Shown: piece after piece, positions 37,702 through 45,639 of the stretch
Numbering within the stretch: the first letter of the stretch is position 1
Layout of the letters: the number at the start of each line of letters is the position of its first letter
DNA from: Corynebacterium sp. MSK297
GTDB lineage: Bacteria; Actinomycetota; Actinomycetes; Mycobacteriales; Mycobacteriaceae
Assembly (NCBI RefSeq): GCF_030232885.1
Contig: NZ_JASPGD010000009.1
Span: 21,836-85,835 of the forward strand
Direction of reading: 5' to 3'
Length of the DNA stretch: 64,000 nucleotides
Notes under the pieces: generated by a model
What the model saw: only the letters and a program-made list of their open reading frames with translations
Told to the model about the DNA's origin: nothing
Database searches by the model: none
Made by a program: the position numbers and the translations under genes

Positions 37702-38673
37702 TTAACCCTTTCGCTGTGCAAGCAAGCTCGTGAGCTGAGGGAGGATGTCGACGACATCGCCGACGACACCGAAATCAGCAATATCGAAGATTGGTGCTTC
37801 TTCATCCTTGTTAATTGCAATGATGTGTTTGGATGACTTCATACCAGACACATGCTGGATGGCGCCGGAAAGTGCAAGTGCGAAGTAGACATCAGGCTGG
37901 ACGGAAACACCGCTGTGCCCGATCTGAGCCGCGGGATCCGCATAGCCAGCGTCAACAGCAGCCCGCGTAGCACCGACAGCACCACCGAGGGCGTCGGCAA
38001 GATCTTCTACGGCCTGAAATTCTTCCGTGGAGCTAAAACCGCGGCCGCCGGCGACGACAACTTGTGCGTTGGGCAAAGCAGCGCGCCCGGAGGTCTGCGG
38101 AATTGCGGTGGACTCGGTGACAATCGCTGCGTGTGAAAGCGTTGTTGCCTGTAATTCTGTTATGTGTCCTGTGCCAGGTTTGGCGCGTTTCTCGACTGTG
38201 TTACGGCGCAAAGTAATGATGGGAGAATCAAAGGTTGCTGCGGAAGTGACGTAATATGTATCGCCAAGGACTGAGTGGTAGGCGATGATGCCTTCGTCGT
38301 CGCGATCGATACCCATGACGTCGGATAGCAAAGCGCGTTGCATACGCACAGCAGCGCGTCCTGCGAGATCGGTGCCGTCTGCATCTGCAATACATATAGT
38401 CGCAACTGGAGAAAATTCTGTAATCGCTTCTTCTACAGCGGCAACTGCTGAACCGAGCTGGCTATAATCTTGCACGACTATCGCAATATGTTCAGCGCCC
38501 GCTTGGGCAATTGCATTAGTGGTGGTCTCGTCAACTTCGCCTGGCGCAATCAGGAGGACTACTGGAGTTCCAATAGCACTTGCCGCCCCGCACAATTCAG
38601 AAATTGTTTCCGGGAGCTCACCATCGGCAGCTAATTCGCAGACGACAAGGACGCAGTTGTCAGGGTAGGTCAT
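37702..38673 (-). CDS. etfA: Electron transfer flavoprotein alpha subunit
   Basis: 323 residues from the ATG at 38673; a longer in-frame opening to 38745 would run into etfB. The C-terminal FAD domain is typical: [64 protein letters not shown] split across the cofactor site, and [12 protein letters not shown]. With EtfB it accepts electrons from acyl-CoA or other flavin dehydrogenases. It begins 10 bases after etfB; AGGAGC lies before ATG. The cytochrome b gene's Shine-Dalgarno (GAAAGGG) is inside its last codons. Confidence 0.93.
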   Translation of the reverse strand: MTYPDNCVLVVCELAADGELPETISELCGAASAIGTPVVLLIAPGEVDETTTNAIAQAGAEHIAIVVQDYSQLGSAVAAVEEAITEFSPVATICIADADGTDLAGRAAVRMQRALLSDVMGIDRDDEGIIAYHSVLGDTYYVTSAATFDSPIITLRRNTVEKRAKPGTGHITELQATTLSHAAIVTESTAIPQTSGRAALPNAQVVVAGGRGFSSTEEFQAVEDLADALGGAVGATRAAVDAGYADPAAQIGHSGVSVQPDVYFALALSGAIQHVSGMKSSKHIIAINKDEEAPIFDIADFGVVGDVVDILPQLTSLLAQRKG

Positions 38674-38683
38674 GGGGGTGCTC

Positions 38684-39502
38684 CTAAATAAGCTTGTTGC
38701 TCTCGAGGTAGTCGACGATCTTTTCCGCAGCGTCGCCCTCGTCATTAATCTTGGTGCCAGCCTCGCGCGCTGGGGCTGGCTGCACAGCTGTCATGATTGC
38801 ACGTGGGTGAGAAAAATCTTCTGCGTCGACACCTAGCTCTTCGAGGCTGAAATTAGTCACCGGCTTTTTCTTCCCTGCCATGATGGCTTTGAAATTAGGA
38901 AAACGAGGTTCTGGGAATACCTCAGAGATTGATACCACCGCTGGGCACGATGCTTTTAAGGATTGCACCGCAGACGTGGTGCTGCGAGACGCTGTGATGG
39001 TGGCGGTGCCGGATTCGGATGGCTCGAGGCTAAGTGATGTTAAATGACTTAAAAGGACAACACCGAGGTGTTCTGCGAGCATGGCTGGTAAGGCGCCAGA
39101 AGCGCCGTCGGAAGAGTGCGTGCCCGCGATGATGAGGTCGTAGTCTCTCTGGCGTAATGCTGCAGCTAAAACCTCTGCAGTCACTGTTAAGTCCGCGCCT
39201 AGCAGCTTGTCATCGTGAATATGAATTGCTTCATCGGCCCCCATCGATAACGCGCGCCGTATAGATGTCAGCGCGGCCTCGGGAGCCATAGAGATGACCT
39301 CGATAGTAATCTCCCCAGCAAAGCTGTCAGCGTAATGCTCTTTTAGGCGGAGTGCTGCTTCTACAGCACGCTCGCTAATTTCGTCGAGGACCATGGTGGC
39401 CGCATCTTCGCCATCCCGTCGCTTCAGAAGGCCGGTTTCTAAACTGAGCTCCTGCTGTTTATTTGTATCGGGGACTTCTTTCACAAGGACTGCGATGCGC
39501 AT
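38684..39502 (-). CDS. etfB: Electron transfer flavoprotein beta subunit
   Basis: 272 residues from ATG at 39502, preceded by GAAAGGATC (an in-frame start six codons upstream is less likely). Family features: MRIAVLVKEVPDTNKQ at the N-terminus, DEISERAVEAALRLKE, SMGADEAIHI and the ETF-beta signature region VVSISEVFPEPRFPNFKAIMAGKKKP. First gene of etfB-etfA-cytochrome b-hydrolase. C. glutamicum keeps another etfBA (fixAB-type) elsewhere, so this could be a second, specialised set; that is from memory. Confidence 0.93.
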   Translation of the reverse strand: MRIAVLVKEVPDTNKQQELSLETGLLKRRDGEDAATMVLDEISERAVEAALRLKEHYADSFAGEITIEVISMAPEAALTSIRRALSMGADEAIHIHDDKLLGADLTVTAEVLAAALRQRDYDLIIAGTHSSDGASGALPAMLAEHLGVVLLSHLTSLSLEPSESGTATITASRSTTSAVQSLKASCPAVVSISEVFPEPRFPNFKAIMAGKKKPVTNFSLEELGVDAEDFSHPRAIMTAVQPAPAREAGTKINDEGDAAEKIVDYLESNKLI

Positions 39503-39608
39503 AGATGATCCTTTCGGCAATCTTTCGGGGCTATTAGAAGCTTAGATGGCATAGTTCCATTGAGCGCAACCACCCGTTGTGCGAAAAACGGCCGCGGTGT
39601 TGGTGTAG

Positions 39609-40277
39609 TTACTTGTGGATCGGAATAAGAAGATCCAGAGTCCGTTGTTCCCTTTCATCCGGCAGGGGGGCGCCAATGACTGCCATGGCTGCGTCGGCAA
39701 GCATAATGGCCGCTTCTGGCAAGCTGTCATCACGCAATGGTTGGGGAGCGACGCCGTCGTTTGGCCGCATCTCGATGGTAGAGAGAGCTAAGTGGAAAGG
39801 AAGATCCACGCGAAGATCGTCGGCACCAACAATTTCTGCGGCTGATTGCCGGAAATACTCCGCTAAGCGCGCCTTACGACGGTGGTAATCATCGAACTCA
39901 GGAGAATTCGCCACCGGCAACTGATACAAGCGCCCCACATTCCAGCGCCCGGAAAGCAGTAATCGAGATTCAGCAGCTACCAGAGCCCACAAGCGAAGCT
40001 CCACAGGATTATCAGATGTGGACAGGAATTGCGCCAGTTTTAGGGAAGGCTCAATCGTCGAATTCAGCAGGGTAAGGAAAATTTCTGCCTTAGACGGGAA
40101 GTGGTAATACAACGATGCCTGACGGATTCCGACAGCGTCAGCAATCTGGTGCGTGGAGGTCATCGCAAAACCTTGCGTGGTAAACAGCTCTGCGGACGCG
40201 TCCAAAATCTCCTCGCGCGCGTTCGCGCCCCGTCGACGTGGACGGTTTTTGCGCGGACGGCCGACAGTCCCCGTCAT
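39609..40277 (-). CDS. amtR: AmtR, TetR-type master regulator of nitrogen control
   Basis: 222 residues. The sequence matches C. glutamicum AmtR closely through the DNA-binding domain (REEILDASAELFTTQGFA, STHQIADAVGIRQASLYYHF, PSKAEIFLTLLNSTIEPS) and the body (RLWALVAAESRLLLS, KWNVGRLYQLP-like, LPFHLALSTIEMR, DSLPEAAIMLADAAMAV). In C. glutamicum it represses amt, gltBD, glnA and other nitrogen genes, relieved by adenylylated GlnK. The basic N-terminus RPRKNRPRRRGAN probably contacts DNA. Two 13-base direct repeats precede its Shine-Dalgarno. Ribosomal genes lie upstream, as in C. glutamicum. Confidence 0.92.
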   Translation of the reverse strand: MTGTVGRPRKNRPRRRGANAREEILDASAELFTTQGFAMTSTHQIADAVGIRQASLYYHFPSKAEIFLTLLNSTIEPSLKLAQFLSTSDNPVELRLWALVAAESRLLLSGRWNVGRLYQLPVANSPEFDDYHRRKARLAEYFRQSAAEIVGADDLRVDLPFHLALSTIEMRPNDGVAPQPLRDDSLPEAAIMLADAAMAVIGAPLPDEREQRTLDLLIPIHK

Positions 40278-40288
40278 AGATGACCTCC

Positions 40289-40314
40289 CTTAACCTTCAC
40301 TCTTAACCTTCACT
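40289..40314. repeat. 13-bp direct repeat in the amtR leader
   Basis: CTTAACCTTCACT at 40289-40301 and again at 40302-40314, directly adjacent. On the minus strand they lie just upstream of GGAGGTCATCTATG, the only nearby Shine-Dalgarno; the amtR ATG assigned at 40277 is the second half of that sequence. Confidence 0.9.
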
Positions 40315-40426
40315 CTGTCCGAGAGCGTGCTTGCTAGAATATTCGTCTCTTATGGTCTCAAAAATATTGCTAGGCAATACCCTTCAAGAGTACACAACAA
40401 CGAACGATGGTATAGCGATACACAAA

Positions 40427-40463
40427 ACCCCGGTTCATCCAAAGACAATGGATAAACCGGGGT
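40427..40463 (-). terminator. Terminator of the rpmB-rpmG-rpsN-rpsR operon
   Basis: ACCCCGGTT-CATCC (40427-40440) pairs with GGAT-AAACCGGGGT (40450-40463) with one mismatch. On the minus strand the stem is followed by TTTTGTG. It lies 44 bases past the rpsR stop. Confidence 0.88.
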
Positions 40464-40506
40464 GAAATGCTGATGGCTGCTGTTGTTGCCTTGTTCTAGC
40501 CCGTCT

Positions 40507-40761
40507 TTAGCGGGTAGTGAACGGCAGGAGTGCCATCTCGCGTGCGTTCTTGATGGCAGTAGCAACCTGGCGCTGCTGCTGCGGGTTCAAGCCGGTGACG
40601 CGACGGGAACGAATCTTGTGACGATCCGAGATGAACAGGCGCAAGGTTTCAGTATCCTTGTAATCCACCTGAGTGATGCCACGTGCCTTCAAAGGGTTCT
40701 TCTTTGGGCGACGGGACTGTTCCATGCGGAACTTCTTTTGGTTATTGCGCTTCGAAGCCAT
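40507..40761 (-). CDS. rpsR: 30S ribosomal protein S18
   Basis: 84 residues, with the S18 core: [33 protein letters not shown] split between helices, ending [12 protein letters not shown]. No cysteines, so it is the zinc-free type. Last gene of rpmB-rpmG-rpsN-rpsR, 15 bases after rpsN. Confidence 0.97.
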   Translation of the reverse strand: MASKRNNQKKFRMEQSRRPKKNPLKARGITQVDYKDTETLRLFISDRHKIRSRRVTGLNPQQQRQVATAIKNAREMALLPFTTR

Positions 40762-40776
40762 GGTGGTGTCCTCCCT

Positions 40777-41082
40777 TTACCAGCTGGACTTACGAACGCC
40801 AGGAAGCTCACCGTTGTGGGCCATCTGACGCATACGGACACGGGACAAACCGAACTTACGCAGGTAACCGCGAGGGCGACCGTCGTGAGAGTCGCGGTTG
40901 CGAACACGCACAGGGGAAGCGTCGCGTGGCTGCCGGTTCAGTTCGAACTGGGCATCCAAGCGCTCTTCTTCGGACTTGGTTTGGTCTTTGATGATTGCTT
41001 TGAGTTCAGCGCGACGCTCCGCATAGCGGGCAACGATTTCCTTGCGCTGCTCATTCTTGGCGATCTTTGACTTTTTAGCCAT
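40777..41082 (-). CDS. rpsN: 30S ribosomal protein S14 (zinc-free, long type)
   Basis: 101 residues, the length of the zinc-independent S14. It has [20 protein letters not shown] at the N-terminus and [17 protein letters not shown] at the C-terminus; the CxxC pairs of the short zinc type are absent. Two bases after rpmG, so closely coupled. Confidence 0.97.
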   Translation of the reverse strand: MAKKSKIAKNEQRKEIVARYAERRAELKAIIKDQTKSEEERLDAQFELNRQPRDASPVRVRNRDSHDGRPRGYLRKFGLSRVRMRQMAHNGELPGVRKSSW

Positions 41083-41084
41083 TT

Positions 41085-41249
41085 CTATCGCTCCTCGCGG
41101 AATTCGACGTGCTTACGGGCAATCGGATCGTATTTCTTCAAGCTGATGCGATCCGGGTTGTTGCGCTTGTTTTTGCGGGTCACGTAAGTGTAACCAGTGC
41201 CCGCAGTGGACTTCAGCTTGGTGATTGGACGAATGTCATTACGGGCCAT
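41085..41249 (-). CDS. rpmG: 50S ribosomal protein L33 (zinc-free type)
   Basis: 54 residues starting [20 protein letters not shown] and ending [10 protein letters not shown]. Core [23 protein letters not shown] is typical of L33. No cysteines, so no zinc ribbon. Located between rpmB (2-base gap) and rpsN. Confidence 0.97.
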   Translation of the reverse strand: MARNDIRPITKLKSTAGTGYTYVTRKNKRNNPDRISLKKYDPIARKHVEFREER

Positions 41250-41251
41250 CG

Positions 41252-41488
41252 TTATACCTTCTCTCCCCGTGCGCGGATCTTCGCGACTACGGATTCAATG
41301 CCATCGCGGTCGATGATCTTGATTCCTTTGGTGGACACGGTCAACGTGATGGTCCGGCCTTCAGAAGGCAGGAAATAACGCCGACGCTGCACGTTGGGGT
41401 TCCAACGGCGAGACGTGCGGCGGTGCGAGTGCGAGACTTGCTTGCCAAATTCTGGCTTGCGTCCCGTTACCTGGCAAATAGCCGACAT
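41252..41488 (-). CDS. rpmB: 50S ribosomal protein L28
   Basis: 78 residues starting [20 protein letters not shown], with [19 protein letters not shown] and a C-terminal [20 protein letters not shown] single cysteine only, so the zinc-free form. The start is fixed by length and family; a longer in-frame opening to 41659 has no conserved sequence. First gene of the minus-strand ribosomal operon. Confidence 0.97.
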   Translation of the reverse strand: MSAICQVTGRKPEFGKQVSHSHRRTSRRWNPNVQRRRYFLPSEGRTITLTVSTKGIKIIDRDGIESVVAKIRARGEKV

Positions 41489-41857
41489 GGGTAATCTTTC
41501 TCCTAGCCGCCCACATCGTGACTGATTGCGACAACACCCGGTGAGGTCCTTCAAAAGTGAGGGTGTGAGGGAAAAGGACCTGAAGTGTTGCATATGACCA
41601 GTTGACGGGGCGTTTGCGAACATTTCGACAACAGCACTCAAAAACGTTACACCGTACAAGAAGAAAAACCAAGTGTAGCGGGCGGTTTTCTAAAATTAAC
41701 CTTGGTCTGTAGGATAACTAGAGTTGTCCATTGTCGAACCCAACCTGGGTGCGATCTTCGGAAGATCTACTGCGCACAACACGAGAGTTCGTGCCGTTGC
41801 GCGGTGTCGGTCTGAATTGAAGAACCGGCCCAGTTACTAACCTTAGGGAATCGAGAG
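41489..41857. promoter_or_regulatory. Divergent promoter/leader region of the two ribosomal protein operons
   Basis: 369 bases. An 8-bp inverted repeat AGGTCCTT/AAGGACCT (41544-41551, 41574-41581) lies in the rpmB leader. A 15-base palindrome GATCTTC-G-GAAGATC (41753-41767) and a TAGGATAACT -10-like box (near 41711) lie on the rpmE2 side. I see no clear match to the Zur box that controls zinc-free ribosomal paralogues in mycobacteria. Confidence 0.45.
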
Positions 41858-42124
41858 ATGAAAAAAGATATTCACCCGGATTACCACCCAGTGGTCTTCC
41901 AGGACGCCGGTACCGGCACGCAATTTTTGACTCGTTCAACCGCGAAGTCTGACCGCACAACTGAGTATGAAGGCAAAGAGTATCCACTGATCGTTGTGGA
42001 TGTTACCTCTGAGTCTCACCCGTTCTGGACTGGTGCTCAGCGCGTCATGGATACCGCGGGTCGTGTGGAGCGTTTCCAGAACCGCTTCGGCGCCATGGCT
42101 CGTCGTCGCAAGAAGAACTCATAA
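41858..42124 (+). CDS. rpmE2: 50S ribosomal protein L31 type B
   Basis: 88 residues: [20 protein letters not shown], then a central type B insertion ([20 protein letters not shown]) and the SHPFWTGAQ...[11 protein letters not shown]-terminus. No CxxC motifs, so the zinc-independent form. Followed 16 bases later by rpmF. Confidence 0.97.
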   Translation: MKKDIHPDYHPVVFQDAGTGTQFLTRSTAKSDRTTEYEGKEYPLIVVDVTSESHPFWTGAQRVMDTAGRVERFQNRFGAMARRRKKNS

Positions 42125-42140
42125 AGGAGGGTAGAAGAAC

Positions 42141-42314
42141 ATGGCAGTTCCAAAGTTTAAGAAGTCCCGTGCGAACACCCGCATGCGTCGTTCCCAGTGG
42201 AAGGCTGACAATGTCGCCCTCCAGGAAGTCAAGATTGACGGTCAGACCGTCCGTATTCCACGCCGTCTGGTGAAGGCCGCACAGCTTGGTCTCGTAGACG
42301 TCGAAGAATTCTAA
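42141..42314 (+). CDS. rpmF: 50S ribosomal protein L32
   Basis: 57 residues: [20 protein letters not shown] at the N-terminus, ending [12 protein letters not shown]. The zinc-binding cysteines of the C+ form are absent. Good Shine-Dalgarno AAAGGAGGG between rpmE2 and this ATG. A strong terminator follows. Confidence 0.96.
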   Translation: MAVPKFKKSRANTRMRRSQWKADNVALQEVKIDGQTVRIPRRLVKAAQLGLVDVEEF

Positions 42315-42342
42315 AGACAGAGTTCGGGATATCATGAGATAA

Positions 42343-42436
42343 ATTTGGCCGCTGCAGGAGGTTTCCCGTAGCGGCCAAATCACTATAACCCCAGGTCTAT
42401 TACCCCGGAATACGGGAGTTAGACTCTGGGGTTTTT
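42343..42436 (+). terminator. Two hairpins ending the rpmE2-rpmF unit
   Basis: First hairpin: ATTTGGCCGCT (42343-42353) with AGCGGCCAAAT (42370-42380), no T-run. Second: AACCCCAGGTCT (42387-42398) with AGACTCTGGGGTT (42421-42433, one bulge), followed by TTTTTG; its loop contains a nested CCCG/CGGG. The second looks like the true terminator. Confidence 0.8.
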
Positions 42437-42579
42437 GTCTATCTGTGCAAAGGCTGTGAGGATGCCACGTGATGCTTGGTAGGGTGGACGGGAGCAAAAA
42501 CTACTTAAAGCTTATTCTTACACAGTCAGCAGGGTTTCAAAACCGGTAATACAGCGAGAAGACAGTCAGGGCTTTCATA

Positions 42580-44148
42580 ATGTCATCCATGAACGAAAAC
42601 GGATTCCGCGGCGGCGAGAGCCAGTTTGGTAACGACCAGCCTAACGGCGAGCACCCGCAACAGTCAGCATCTGAGCAAACTCCTTCTCTGTCTAACTCAG
42701 ATAATTCTGGCAACTCAGACAATCCAGACAGGTCAGCGTCGTCTTTCCCGTCGCCCTACCGGTCGCCGTATCAATCCTGGAACAATGCGCACGCTGGCGA
42801 CAATCCTGCTTCTTCTGGCCAAGGCCAAGCAGAAGGCCACGTACAAGCGGTAGGGCACATCACCGCCCGCCATGCGGCTGAAAATGCAGATTCACAGGCA
42901 ACGCCGGAGACTTCTAGCAATCCTGCCTGGCAGCAGGGACACACGCAACCAATTCGGAACGGATTCTCTGCGCATGGTGGGGCTCAACCGGGGGGACAGG
43001 AGTCGCTGCAACCGCAGGATTACATGCGAGGAATGAATGCACAAGCAAGCGCCCCAGTAGCGAAGAAACCAAAACGCAGCGTCGGTCTGGTACCCGCTGT
43101 CGCATTGATGTTGGCTGGCTCTGTTGCGACCGGCGTTATCACCGGCGCAGTTGTTTCTTCAGGTTCAGGTATCAGAGAACAGCCTGCGATCACCGCGAGT
43201 GACAATCTCAGCCATCCAGTGTCCAATAATCAGGAGCCTGCAGCCGAAGGATCCGTGGAACAGGTTGCCGATAAAGTTGTTCCGACTGTCGTGTCCATCC
43301 GAGTTGCTGATCAGCGCCAGGTTGCGGATGGCTCAGGTTCTATTATTTCCTCGGATGGCTATGTTTTGACCAACCACCACGTCGTTGCCAGCGGTGAAAA
43401 TGGGCAAATCCATGTCACGATGAGTGATGGAACCCGTCACGCCGCGGATTTTGTGGCCTCCGACCCGGCAACCGATATTGCCGTCATTAAGATTCGTGAC
43501 GTCGAAGGGCTGCCAACGATTAACTTTGGTAATTCCGATGATATCCGCGTAGGGCAGCAGATCGTTGCTATTGGTTCTCCTCTCGGGCTTAGTTCTACAG
43601 TGACCTCGGGCATCGTGTCTGCGACGGACCGCCCCGTACGTGCTTCCCAGCAAGGCGGAGAGTCTTCGCTGATAGATGGCATCCAAACAGACGCCGCGAT
43701 TAACCCGGGAAATTCTGGTGGCCCACTGGTCGATATGCACGGCAACCTCATCGGCATGAATTCGGTGATCGCGTCGCTATCAGCATCGAATGACCGGGCT
43801 GGTTCGATTGGCTTGGGCTTTGCGATCCCATCGAATTTTGTCGCCCGAGTGGCGCAACAGCTCATCGACCATGGGGAAGCTCGCCATCCATTGCTCGGTG
43901 TGCAAGTCGATGCCCGGAACCCAGTCAACGGCGCTCTGGTGCTGGCTGTGGAACCAGGTAGCCCCGCGGATGAAGCAGGGCTACAGCCTGGTGATGTGGT
44001 CACTCGGCTGGATGATCGACAGGTCGATGACTCGGATACATTGATTGCCGCCACACGTTCGCACGAGTTCGGTGATACTGTGACCCTCGAAGTGACTTCG
44101 GAAGGATCACAAGAGCCGCGAGAGGTAGAGGTAACGCTGTCGAACTAG
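42580..44148 (+). CDS. HtrA/DegP-like membrane-anchored serine protease with PDZ domain
   Basis: 522 residues. A Ser/Gln/Asn-rich cytoplasmic N-terminus (1-165), one transmembrane helix (168-193), then a trypsin-like protease domain with catalytic His267 (LTNHHVV), Asp299 (ATDIAVIKI) and Ser379 (PGNSGGPLV), and a C-terminal PDZ domain (about 425-520; EPGSPADEAGLQPGDVVTRLDD). It should degrade or chaperone misfolded envelope proteins outside the membrane, like mycobacterial PepD. In C. glutamicum and M. tuberculosis a two-component system gene pair lies directly upstream; here the upstream neighbour is rpmF and no such pair is present. Start: ATG 42580, alternative 42589. Confidence 0.9.
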   Translation: MSSMNENGFRGGESQFGNDQPNGEHPQQSASEQTPSLSNSDNSGNSDNPDRSASSFPSPYRSPYQSWNNAHAGDNPASSGQGQAEGHVQAVGHITARHAAENADSQATPETSSNPAWQQGHTQPIRNGFSAHGGAQPGGQESLQPQDYMRGMNAQASAPVAKKPKRSVGLVPAVALMLAGSVATGVITGAVVSSGSGIREQPAITASDNLSHPVSNNQEPAAEGSVEQVADKVVPTVVSIRVADQRQVADGSGSIISSDGYVLTNHHVVASGENGQIHVTMSDGTRHAADFVASDPATDIAVIKIRDVEGLPTINFGNSDDIRVGQQIVAIGSPLGLSSTVTSGIVSATDRPVRASQQGGESSLIDGIQTDAAINPGNSGGPLVDMHGNLIGMNSVIASLSASNDRAGSIGLGFAIPSNFVARVAQQLIDHGEARHPLLGVQVDARNPVNGALVLAVEPGSPADEAGLQPGDVVTRLDDRQVDDSDTLIAATRSHEFGDTVTLEVTSEGSQEPREVEVTLSN

Positions 44149-44202
44149 TAAGTTACTAGTTAGCTTTGCCCCTCGCTCACTCGATAAGCACCTGGAGTTG
44201 GA

Positions 44203-44796
44203 ATGTCAGAAGAATCTGATTTGCGCGCTACGAGCGCCGCACGGCCATCATTGCTGGATTTGGATGATCCAGACGCGGAATTCTTCTTGGCCGCAGAAAA
44301 AGAAGGCGATCTTCCTGCTTATCGACGCGCACTGGTCGTTATTGTTACCGATCGCGAGCCAGAATCCTGGGAAGATACTGGGAGACTGGTGACTGAGCTT
44401 CTGGCTGAAGATGACTTCACGGTCGATGGCATCGTGATTGTTCGCAACGATCAAGCGCAAATCCGACAAGCGATTGAAACTGCAGTCGTTGGTGGAGTCG
44501 ACCTCGTCGTCTCCATTGGCGGAACGGGGGTCGGCGCTCGCGATTGCACTCCAGAAGCCACCAGCAGTGTGGTCGATATGCGAGTTCCTGGCGTAGCTCA
44601 GGCTCTGCGCTCATCAGGGCAAGCCTGCGGCGCGGTCGATGCTTGTACATCCCGGGGAATCTGCGGGATTTCTGGGTCCACGGTGGTTGTTAACCTGGCA
44701 TCTTCCCGGGCCGCCATTCGGGATGGCATGGCGACCTTGGGGCCTTTGGTGCACCACTTAATCGACCAATTGCAAAAGCATTCCTTGGATTCCTAG
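44203..44796 (+). CDS. mog: Molybdopterin adenylyltransferase-type protein (MogA/MoaB2)
   Basis: 197 residues. MPT-binding signature GGTGVGARDCTPEATSSVVD (about 106-125) and the RALVVIVTDREP N-terminal strand are family features. An N-terminal ~40-residue acidic extension is present. Members adenylylate molybdopterin in molybdenum cofactor synthesis. Downstream of htrA (54-base gap), the same order as mycobacterial pepD-moaB2-mscL. No other molybdopterin synthesis genes lie nearby, apart from the gephyrin-like Glp. Its stop codon opens a 12-base tandem repeat. Confidence 0.88.
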   Translation: MSEESDLRATSAARPSLLDLDDPDAEFFLAAEKEGDLPAYRRALVVIVTDREPESWEDTGRLVTELLAEDDFTVDGIVIVRNDQAQIRQAIETAVVGGVDLVVSIGGTGVGARDCTPEATSSVVDMRVPGVAQALRSSGQACGAVDACTSRGICGISGSTVVVNLASSRAAIRDGMATLGPLVHHLIDQLQKHSLDS

Positions 44797-44829
44797 TTGA
44801 CTTGCTAGTTGACTTCGTAGTTGACTCAG
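44794..44829. repeat. Three 12-bp tandem repeats at the mog stop codon
   Basis: TAGTTGACTTGC, TAGTTGACTTCG and TAGTTGACTCAG in a row. The first TAG (44794-44796) is the mog stop; each later unit repeats an in-frame TAG. Confidence 0.92.
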
Positions 44830-44872
44830 CCAGCTGAGGAAACCTGAAATGGTAGGAGAGTAGGCGTTATTC

Positions 44873-45079
44873 ATGCATGCCGACGAATCGAGCGACGACG
44901 ATGTAGATAAGCTACATACTCGTGCACATCGGGCCGAGCGGCGCAGGCGTGCAGTGCGTATCTCAAATACTGCGGATTATGACCGCGGTGCGGATAACGC
45001 AAGCGGTGTCGGCGGCAACGATGAGGGTTTTACTGAGGAGTTTTGGCTGGAGCAACGTCCCCCGCACAGTGTGTACTAA
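44873..45079 (+). CDS. Small conserved actinobacterial protein, function unknown
   Basis: 68 residues, hydrophilic. Asp/Glu-rich N-terminus, a basic RAHRAERRRRAVRI segment (18-31), an Asp/Gly-rich middle and an aromatic C-terminus EEFWLEQRPPHSVY. I recall short actinobacterial proteins ending in WLEQRPPH-like sequences next to mog/mscL, so it is probably a real gene, although its function is unknown. It has no membrane helix or signal. Shine-Dalgarno-like TAGGAGAG lies about 14 bases before ATG. Confidence 0.68.
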   Translation: MHADESSDDDVDKLHTRAHRAERRRRAVRISNTADYDRGADNASGVGGNDEGFTEEFWLEQRPPHSVY

Positions 45080-45114
45080 CTAAGCATCCACAATTACTGG
45101 TAGGCAGTAGATTC

Positions 45115-45606
45115 TTAAAAGGATTCGGTTTCAGGTGCACTTTTAGATCGCTCAGTCGGCTGAGCATGGTGGGACTGTGTGGACATGCCGGTGGTATCGT
45201 CGCGCAATAAATCGCGGATTTCCGCCAAGAGTTCATCAGTCGTTGGCTGTGGCTCTTTGCCTTCTTCTTCGTTTTCGCTTTTGCCAATGCCAAGGCTGCG
45301 TTTCCGGGCATTTTCCAGCTTGTTGATTGGAACGATGATAATGAAATATACGATGCCTGCGACGATGAGAAAGTTGATGACGGATGTGATGGCCGCACCG
45401 AAATCCAGGAATGTGGCCTCGTTATCAGCGTCCAGGTAGAACCCGAACCCGGAGACATCCGCGCTACCGAAAGACGCAATTAACGGATTGATGATGTGAT
45501 CAGAAATCGAGGTCACAATCGCGGTAAACGCCGAACCAACGATGACGGCAGTTGACAACTCGATGACATTGCCGCGCATGATGAAATCTTTAAAACCTTG
45601 CAACAT
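45115..45606 (-). CDS. mscL: Large-conductance mechanosensitive channel MscL
   Basis: 163 residues. Starts MLQGFKDFIMRGNVIELSTA (amphipathic N-helix and TM1), with TM2 around residues 75-100 and a cytoplasmic helix. The C-terminus is extended with an acidic PTTDELLAEIRDLLRDD segment and a tail. It releases solutes on hypo-osmotic shock, complementing the BetP uptake system encoded 12 kb away. The next gene upstream on the same strand (SAF protein) ends 33 bases before it. Confidence 0.94.
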   Translation of the reverse strand: MLQGFKDFIMRGNVIELSTAVIVGSAFTAIVTSISDHIINPLIASFGSADVSGFGFYLDADNEATFLDFGAAITSVINFLIVAGIVYFIIIVPINKLENARKRSLGIGKSENEEEGKEPQPTTDELLAEIRDLLRDDTTGMSTQSHHAQPTERSKSAPETESF

Positions 45607-45639
45607 GGGGTTGGATTTTAGCTGAAATAATAAAAGTAT

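Noticed and set aside
39564..39583. Hairpin GCGCAAC/GTTGTGC between etfB and amtR as an amtR terminator
   Set aside because: On the minus strand the T-run precedes rather than follows the stem, and the pairing is imperfect.
41753..41767. GATCTTC-G-GAAGATC palindrome as a Zur box
   Set aside because: It does not match the AT-rich Zur consensus I know; kept only as an unassigned palindrome.
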